Below, one piece after another: positions 57,105-64,000 of a stretch of 64,000 nt of DNA. The first letter of the stretch is position 1; each line of letters opens with the position of its first letter. The notes beneath the pieces are model-generated. The model saw only the letters and a program-made list of their open reading frames with translations. It had not been told where the DNA came from and searched no databases. A program made the position numbers and the translations under genes. Location: NCBI RefSeq assembly GCF_023856365.1, contig NC_064537.1:1710001-1774000 (forward strand), given 5' to 3'. The DNA comes from Brienomyrus brachyistius (Eukaryota; Chordata; Actinopteri; Osteoglossiformes; Mormyridae).

Positions 57105-60100
57105 TTACCGCTGGCACCCCCCCACCATGTCCTCTATGACATCATCACATGAAATACAACCAACAACTTCAGGGTTGATACTCATTACAGCCAGACTGCT
57201 GAGGCGTTCCTGACACATTGTAGACCTTAGGTAGGTTTTGATGAGCTTTGATTTTGAAAAGCACTCTACTGAAGCTACTGTAACTGGTAGAGTCAATGCA
57301 ATCCGGAGAGCGACCCACAGGTTTGGATAAATTTCAGAGAAATGCTTTGCTTGTATGAATTTCAGCAACTCCAGAGCCGTGAAGGTCTGTGATGGCAAGT
57401 CAGGTAGGTCTTGGAGCTCCTGAGCAAGCTCCCTGCCATCCAAATCAGACTGTCCTCCACAGCTCAAAGCATGCCCAAGCACCTCTGCTTGCTCTATCAG
57501 ATCTTGGTGGGGTAGGCTTTGGAAGTTGGACAGAATACCAAACTTGTTTTCAACATCCCCAAGAGTCTGGAATCTCTCCTTCAGAACAGCGATGGTAGAA
57601 TCAACAACCATGTTAAAGAAGTTCACCTCAAGATTCTTAAGGGCATCATGTACTGGCTCATCAGGAGACTCGTAGGAAGACAGTCTGTCTGTAGACCTCA
57701 GCCCCTTTTGTGTAAGGACTTCCTCCACATTCATTTCTTCACACAGGTCCTTGGCTGAGCTTTGTGCAGCCACAAAGCCCGTGGCTCTGTAACTCTGCAG
57801 AGCAACTTCAGCTTGGTTCAGCAGATTGACCGCTACACTCACCTGCATTGTTTCAGACTGAAGGACTTTGCTCACATGTTGTATTTCATTCAAGATGTCA
57901 TACCAGATAACTGTGCAAAGCAAGAAGCGGAATGAGCCCACCTCCTCCGCCAAGAACTGGGCCTCAACCTTCATGACTGGGTCTTTGGTCTGGCTTCTCA
58001 CCTCAAGCAGTGCCTCTCTCACACCCGACACTTCATATCGGAGGGGTTTCAAAGCCTCCACTCGGTTCTCCCATCTTGTCTCAGACCACATTTTCAGAGT
58101 AATAGTCACATGTTTTGCAAGGATGGCCCATCTATGCGTAGAGGCAGAAAACAGCGAATAGAGCTTCTGCAAGACCCCAAAAAATCCCATGGCATCGTTT
58201 GAGCTTTTGGCAGCATCAGCAACAACCAGGCTAAGGGTATGAGCCCCACAGGGAACAAATAATGCTCTTGGATTTTTCTGCAGCAGCGTGGCCTGAACTC
58301 CTTGGCGTTTCCCCCTCATGTTGGCGCCATTGTCATAAGACTGTCCTCTGCAGTCATCGAAGGAAATCTGCCAATCCTCCAGCCTCTGCAAAATTAAGGT
58401 GGCCAAACTCTGCCCAGTGAATTCATCTGTCTCCAGGAATCCCATGAAGTGCTCTTTAACCTGAGGATCTTCTCCCAGTGTCACAATTCTGATTAACACT
58501 GATAGATGTTCTGTATGGTTGACATCTGGGGTGCAACCCAAAATGAGAGAAAAGTACTTTGACTGCTTTATCTCCTGAACCATTGTTGCTACAACCTTTG
58601 CGCCAATGCACTCAATGAGCTCATTCTGAATGTGTTTGCCCAAGTAGCTCAGGTGTGAATACTCACTTTTAACCCTGTGGACGTGGTCTTTCATTATAGG
58701 ATCAAATTGTGCTAGAAGCTCAACCTCTTTCAAAAAGTTTCCATTGGAAGGACAATAGAGTTTTTCCATGTCTCCTCTAAGTGCCATATTCCTAACTGCT
58801 AGTGACTGTACAATGGCAATTAGCCGTGCCAGCACTGCTCTCCACCGCTTCTCATCATCAAGGACAGTCATCTCTTGTTTGTCAACAGCTTCAGCTGCCT
58901 TGAGCCGCAACTCAAATTCTTTCCATGAAGCCAAGTGCCTTAGATGATCAGGACTACGGTCATGCGAATTCAGCAGAGTTGTTGCATTTTTCCAATCTGT
59001 CAGGCCTCCATTTACTAAATGAATGGTCTTGGTGGAGAAAAGTTTACAACAGAAACAAAACAGACTGTTGTTTTTATATGAGTAGATTAACCAGTTTCTT
59101 TTGACCTTTTCGCAATTTTTTAAGGTTCTGAAGAAGTACAGGTGTTGGCAACTTCTCGCACCATCTCTCTTTGGAAACACAAAATCAGGTGGTACCTGAT
59201 ACGGTCCTCTCAGCACTAATTCTGTCCTCACAGTGTCTGTCAGAGGTGAAGGCCAGTCAGCAGGATCAGCTGGACACAGTTCATCTGTTTCCATCTCAAC
59301 AGGGAAGGCAGAGGAGGAAATCTCTGATGCTTCTGCAGGGCATATAAATATTTATTCTCCACAAGAACACATCACAGGAAAAGATATAGTTGACTGATGT
59401 GTTGGTCCTTCAAATAAAGTATTCAAAACATACACATACAGAGGTTGGACAATGAAACTGAAACACCTGGTCAAAAGTGTTTGAGGTTTCACACCTATAT
59501 GCCAAGTCTTCACTGATCACACATTACATCAGTAAGAGCAGAGTGTGAAGGCTGAATTAGCAGAGCAACAGCACAGCTGTACATAAAATATTGCAATCCA
59601 TGCAACATATATACATATTGTTATGTCGCAAGAGCTGCTGTAGTACAAGAAATTGTCAGACATGAGGCTGGAAGTTAACACATCATATCATATGTATAAT
59701 TAGAGATGTCAGAGTTCAAAGCAGGACAAAATTGGTGGTGCACATCTTGCTGGTGTATCTGTGACCAAGACTGCAAGACTCTCTGGTGCACTGAGAGCCA
59801 CAGTATCCAGGGCAATGTCGGCAGACCACCACCAAGTACGGACCACACTGAACAGGAGTAGCTGAAGAGAAAAGCTGTCTGAAAGGGCTATTCGAAGCAC
59901 TAACTCGGACTGTATCCGAAAAACATAAAATCACAACTGCCCAACTCATTGCAGATCAATTCATTCAACTGCGAACATCATTCATTCTGCAACACCGAAG
60001 CCACTTTCTCAGAACTCATCACAGTCCACAACACCAACACTCAGCTTGGCCAAACAGTTAATCTCTCCTCCAAAATGCGTTACAGCCGCAAAACAGTAAA

Positions 60101-61844
60101 TCCATGCCTCAAGAGACTCATACCAACAAAACATTAGCATTTTCAGTTTTTCTGGAAGAACACTGTCACACACAAAAGCACGGGCCTGCAAAACACTAAC
60201 AACAGACAGTGTTACGTAAAATATTAAATGGTTCATCATTAAAGGACCATCATTAGATTAAATCCGGATTTTATTTTTCATACTGTAGGGTAAATGCAGA
60301 ATATTGTTTTAGAAAAGAAAATAATTATTGTCAATACTACAGACAAACAAAAAAAGCACATGTTTGCATTTTGTCCATGACTGCAACAATACTATAGCAG
60401 AAAATTTAGCCCCTAAAAATGTATGGTTTTCATAGTGGTGGGTTTTGAGTGAGACTGGAATCCATGCATTTTGAAGCATTTAGTCACTGCATTTTGTATG
60501 GAAGCAATGAGGAAAAATTCACTGTTTAGTCCACATGCGCTGATGTTATGGCAACTGTGTGTAGAGTTTTGAGAAAGTGACTGCAGTTTTACGGAATGCA
60601 TCATAGCAATTGAAAATAAAATGTAAATGTGCACACCAACCCTACTGTTTCCACTAAAATCGTCCATTGGGAGATGCACAGGGTCAACATTCATGGCGGG
60701 CTGCTATAGCCAAACCTTCGGTCGCTCGTGCCAGTGCCAACCGTTGGTTTCAGTGGTACCAGCAGCGCAAATCTTGGGCTATGGGCAATATGAAACATGT
60801 TCTGTTCTATGAGGAGTCCACATTCACCATTTCACTGTTGCAGTCACCAGATCTGAATACTACTGAGCCACTTTGGGGTGTTTTAGAGGAGTGAGTCAGG
60901 AACTGTTTTCCTCCAGCAGTCTGACAGAGTGACTGTTCTGCAAGAGGAACGGCTCAAGATGAGATGGCCGCTATGTGGGACTCGGATCTCAATCGGACCA
61001 ACTCGTGCTCCATACGCAAGGCAGACCCTGCACCGTACTATTGACATCACTGTGGTCTAAAGGCAGGTGTTTCAGTTTCATTGTGTGATCCCTGTACCCT
61101 CATTGACTGGATTGCACGCCATATGCTGTATTTTTACTCACCATCTAGAATGTTCCAGCTGAAATGTTGCTCACCTGAACAAACGAGGGCACCCGAGGAA
61201 GACGTGCTTGGCACTTCATCAGCTGTTGAGCTTGACACTAGATATTTCAGAATGGCCTCTGAAATGATATGAATGACAGCTCAGTTTCAGTTAATTTCAT
61301 TATAACACCGAAAACCCTTGAGAGTGGTTACTAAATGATGATGGATTCATGTAAAATTATTTAAAATCAAATAAACTGTATATCAGCCATTACACACTTG
61401 CACACTACATCAAAAGTATCAAGGACATAAACAACAATCAAACCATGGGGCTTATTCCTTACAGTAACTTCAGGCTGGATCAATGTGTGATCTTTTCATT
61501 AAAGCATTTCTAACCACTACAGAGCTTGTTGATATCTATGATGTCTAGAGAGCACCGCTACCTCAGAGGACACGAAGCAATTTCCGCACAAGATCTACAC
61601 ACTTCACTGGGGAAAGATTACACACACATTAGTCTGCGGGCAGTAGGCGGCCTTCCGGAGCACCTAGCACATCCACTGTCTAGCACAGGTAGAGTTAGGG
61701 TTTACATTTGTGGCATCAATAGTGATGCAGCAACAAAAACAAAAAAATAATAAATGACAGACTGCAGCTACCTCTCTTGCGCCTCTCCTCTTCCTCTTTT
61801 CTCCTTTTACGGTACTGAGCCCCCGATGGCTTTTTCCTCTTCAT
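57105..61844 (-). CDS. hAT-superfamily transposase, ZMYM1-like (TTF zinc finger, DUF4371), apparently intact
   Basis: Three minus-strand exons, 61844-61772, 61258-61175 and 59332-57105, join in phase to 794 aa. Exon 1 encodes the basic start MKRKKPSGAQYRKRRKEEEE and exon 2 EAILKYLVSSSTADE. Exon 3 holds a TTF-type zinc finger at about residues 120-180 (CFCCKLF ... LLNSHDRSPDHLRHL). The hallmark of this clade, GQSYDNGANMRGKRQGVQA, lies near the middle. The hAT dimerisation segment is at the C-terminus (TVASVECFSKSKLIKTYLRS). Similar genes are annotated in fish as 'zinc finger MYM-type protein 1-like' and exist in many copies, so it is more likely a transposon than a host gene. No internal stop or frameshift is seen. 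A dead Tc1/mariner copy occupies most of intron 2. No terminal inverted repeats or 8-bp target duplication were identified. Confidence 0.88.
59439..61094. mobile_element. Degenerate Tc1/mariner element nested in the hAT intron
   Basis: The termini are inverted copies: left cagaggttggacaatgaaac then tgaaacacctg; right, reversed, cagggatcacacaatgaaac then tgaaacacctg. Each is flanked by TA (59437-59438 and 61095-61096), the Tc1/mariner target duplication. The length of about 1.66 kb is typical of full-length Tc1. The plus-strand interior keeps transposase scraps such as GRPPPSTD, an LQSPDLNTTEPLWGVLEE motif (the PDLNPIE..W region) and MWDSDLNRT, but stops and frameshifts break the frame throughout. 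Confidence 0.85.
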
Positions 61845-62657
61845 TTTGGAATAATCTTCTTGTTGCCACTCAAAATAAAACAAAGCTTAAATTTGACATT
61901 TGTACAAGTATGAGAACAAGTACATCGTATTGTGCTTTTCTACGTTTCTCGGTTTGCTGTCCGCTTTTAAAAACACATGAACATATATGGACGTGTGAGA
62001 GAAACCTGGGATCTGAGGATCAGCCATTAATCCAGTGTCCCTGGGGGGGGGGGTCAAGGACCTCATCCAAGGACCTGACAGAGATGTGTTTATTCTGCCA
62101 AGCACTCTAGGGAGCTGCTCACTTTCCACGTCTTTTCTGTTCACACCCTGTCGGCCTTGACACTGTCCCCCTCTCCCCAAATCACACTGCTGTTCTGCAC
62201 CAACACTGCAGAGGGCGCTGCCAGTACCCCTCAGAAGATGGCACCCTCGGTGGCCGCCGATGTTGCCCAATGGGTTGACTGGCACTAATGCAACAAAGCC
62301 CAGTTGTGCATCAAGCCAGAAACCAAAACAGAATGGAGGAAAAAATATATATCTGCAGTTACAACCAATATCCAGCAGAGGGCAAAGAAACACACACAGT
62401 CCGCATCACTTTACTTGGATGCCGTATGAACTGTACCAACTGAACAGTATGAACTATGGGCAAGTGGCTGGTAGCCGAGCCTCCACCCATGGGACCCGGC
62501 TGGGTAAAGCCTGAGGAAAGAACATGGGTCCACCCTCCTGTGGGCCCACCGCCTGCAGGGTCAGGTGTAGTGTAGATCAGGTGGGTCATCAGGCTGTGAC
62601 CTGCATAATGCACTGGGGCGGTTTGCAGCGGAGTGTGAGTTTCCATTTGAAGGACAT
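61845..62657. other. Upstream flank of the hAT gene
   Basis: No exon is recognised. Includes a short poly-G run near 62044-62053. Presumably holds the hAT 5' UTR and promoter. Confidence 0.4.
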
Positions 62658-62659
62658 TA

Positions 62660-62915
62660 GCTCTAAGTGCCATATTCCTAACTGCTAGTGACTGTACAAT
62701 GGCAATTAGCCGTGCCAGCACTGCTCTCCACCGCTTCTCCTCCTGAACGACGGCCATCTCTTGTTTGTCGGCAGCTGACAGCCAACTGCTTTATGAGATC
62801 ATGTCTACAGTCATGGAAAGTCATGGAAAGTCAGCAGGGTTGACATGTTTCCAATCCCAGGCCACCATTTACGAAATGAATATTCTTTGCGGAAAAACGT
62901 TAAGAAGAGAGTGTA
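62660..62915 (-). pseudogene. Broken second copy of the hAT transposase
   Basis: Positions 62660-62776 are almost identical to 58783-58900 inside hAT exon 3, encoding KRWRAVLARLIAIVQSLAVR on the minus strand. The match then continues with gaps and substitutions (catttacgaaatgaat, cggaaaaacgttaa) to the region equivalent to about 59050. The frame is lost outside the first part. It has the same orientation as the intact copy. Confidence 0.85.
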
Positions 62916-63390
62916 TGAATCATCATAAAAAGTGGTGAAAATGGCACAGATGTAACTACCCTAACAAACCTCTTTTGCTTTTTCAAGATGCAACAGAATC
63001 AAAGATCATTTTAATCACTTGATACCTTATCCACTTATTTAGGATACAAGGTCGGCTGCTTGATATGTCGACCAAAGTCTAGTCAACTAACATGGTCTCG
63101 CATGAACCTTGTTTGTATTCCTTGAGCTTGAGCATCTCATGCACCCACGGTAACTATTTAACCATTATGAAATTACCACAAATTTGATAAACATACTAGT
63201 GCTGTACAAACGGTTCTTGATCTGTGATCGGTATAGATCCCCCCTCCCGGTTCGACATGCATGTTAATCCATGACTCACTGCGAAGTTTAACTATAATTC
63301 TGTGAAATACAGCTTACTGCCGCTGTTACTTTTTAAGAGAAATAATTCCTTAAACATTGATGCTGTGGAAGTCCACAGAAGACATGCATC
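62916..63390. other. Spacer with nothing recognised
   Basis: AT-rich sequence without supported exons or repeats. Confidence 0.5.
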
Positions 63391-63399
63391 AAGGCTTAG

Positions 63400-64000
63400 T
63401 GCAGTGGAAAAGTGCCCTCACGTGGCACCGCTGATGGTGACACACTGGAAAAGTGCCCTCACGTCGCACCGCCGATGGTGACACACTGGAAAAGTGCCCT
63501 CACGTCGCACCGCCGATGGTGACACACTGGAAAAGTGCCCTCACGTCGCACCGCCGATGGTGACACACTGGAAAAGTTCCCTCACGTCGCACCGCCGATG
63601 GTGACACACTGGAAAAGTGCCCTCATGTCGCACCGCCGATGGTGAGACACTGGAAAAGTGCCCTCACGTCGCACCGCCGATGGTGAGACACTGGAAAAGT
63701 GCCCTCACGTCGCACCGCCGATGGTGAGACACTGGAAAAGTGCCCTCACGTCGCACCGCTGATGGTGAGACACTGGAAAAGTGCTCTCACGTCGCACCGC
63801 TGATGGTGAGACACTGGAAAAGTGCCCTCACGTCACACCGCTGATGGTGACACACTGGAAAAGTGCCCTCACGTGGCACCGCTGATGGTGACACACTGGA
63901 AAAGTGCCCTCACGTGGCACCGCTGATGGTGACACACTGGAAAAGTGCCCTCACATCGCACCGCTGATGGTGACACACTGGAAAAGTGCCCTCACGTGGC
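63400..64000 (+). repeat. 41-bp minisatellite, at least 14 copies, cut by the window end
   Basis: The unit aaaagtgccctcacgtcgca followed by ccgccgatggtgacacactgg repeats to the last base of the window. Variant sites (cgccga/cgctga, gacac/gagac, tcgc/tggc) change in blocks along the array. Confidence 0.95.

Overview
This is vertebrate nuclear DNA, almost certainly from a ray-finned (teleost) fish. The genes have many exons with GT-AG introns. Long (GT)n runs, teleost-style tRNA-derived SINEs, Tc1/mariner and hAT relics and a remarkable number of minisatellites fill the rest. I built the gene models by hand from splice signals, reading-phase continuity and recalled protein families. No database search was run, and the species is not identified.

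Layout. 1-2.4 kb: no gene seen, one 59-bp minisatellite. About 2.9-5.5 kb (minus): a fast-evolving gene I read as the BRME1 (C19orf57) orthologue. 7.2-21.6 kb (plus): complete CC2D1A, 28 coding exons and 981 aa, with at least four minisatellites in its introns. 23.5-29.2 kb (plus): complete MRI1, 6 exons and 353 aa, whose intron 1 has a GC donor. 29.6-32.6 kb: two large minisatellites. 33.8-34.8 kb (plus): the C19orf53 orthologue, 3 exons and 99 aa. 35.9-37.6 kb (minus): a small R4-type RGS protein, 5 exons and 163 aa. 41.3-51.4 kb (plus): an SCaMC calcium-regulated mitochondrial carrier, 10 exons and 480 aa, with a 4.8-kb first intron full of repeats. 52.7-56.3 kb: three minisatellites and a non-autonomous hAT element. 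57.1-61.8 kb (minus): an apparently intact 794-aa hAT transposase gene of the ZMYM1-like type, with a dead Tc1/mariner copy in its second intron. 62.7-62.9 kb: a broken second piece of the same hAT. 63.4-64.0 kb: a 41-bp minisatellite that runs off the window.

Context. BRME1 and CC2D1A head to head, and MRI1 followed by C19orf53, match neighbours I recall from human 19p13, which supports these assignments independently of the proteins. The host genes have unrelated roles: meiotic recombination, NF-kB/endosomal scaffolding, methionine salvage, a small basic nuclear protein, G-protein signalling and mitochondrial ATP-Mg/Pi transport. There is no operon-like logic.

The most unusual content is repeat biology. 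CC2D1A intron 15 holds a higher-order 20-bp satellite with a period of about 231 bp. A 33-36-bp array has grown inside the head of an inserted SINE and is enclosed by that SINE's target-site duplication. A 155-bp near-perfect hairpin element lies between 12-bp direct repeats. A 51-bp array is open for hundreds of codons on both strands.
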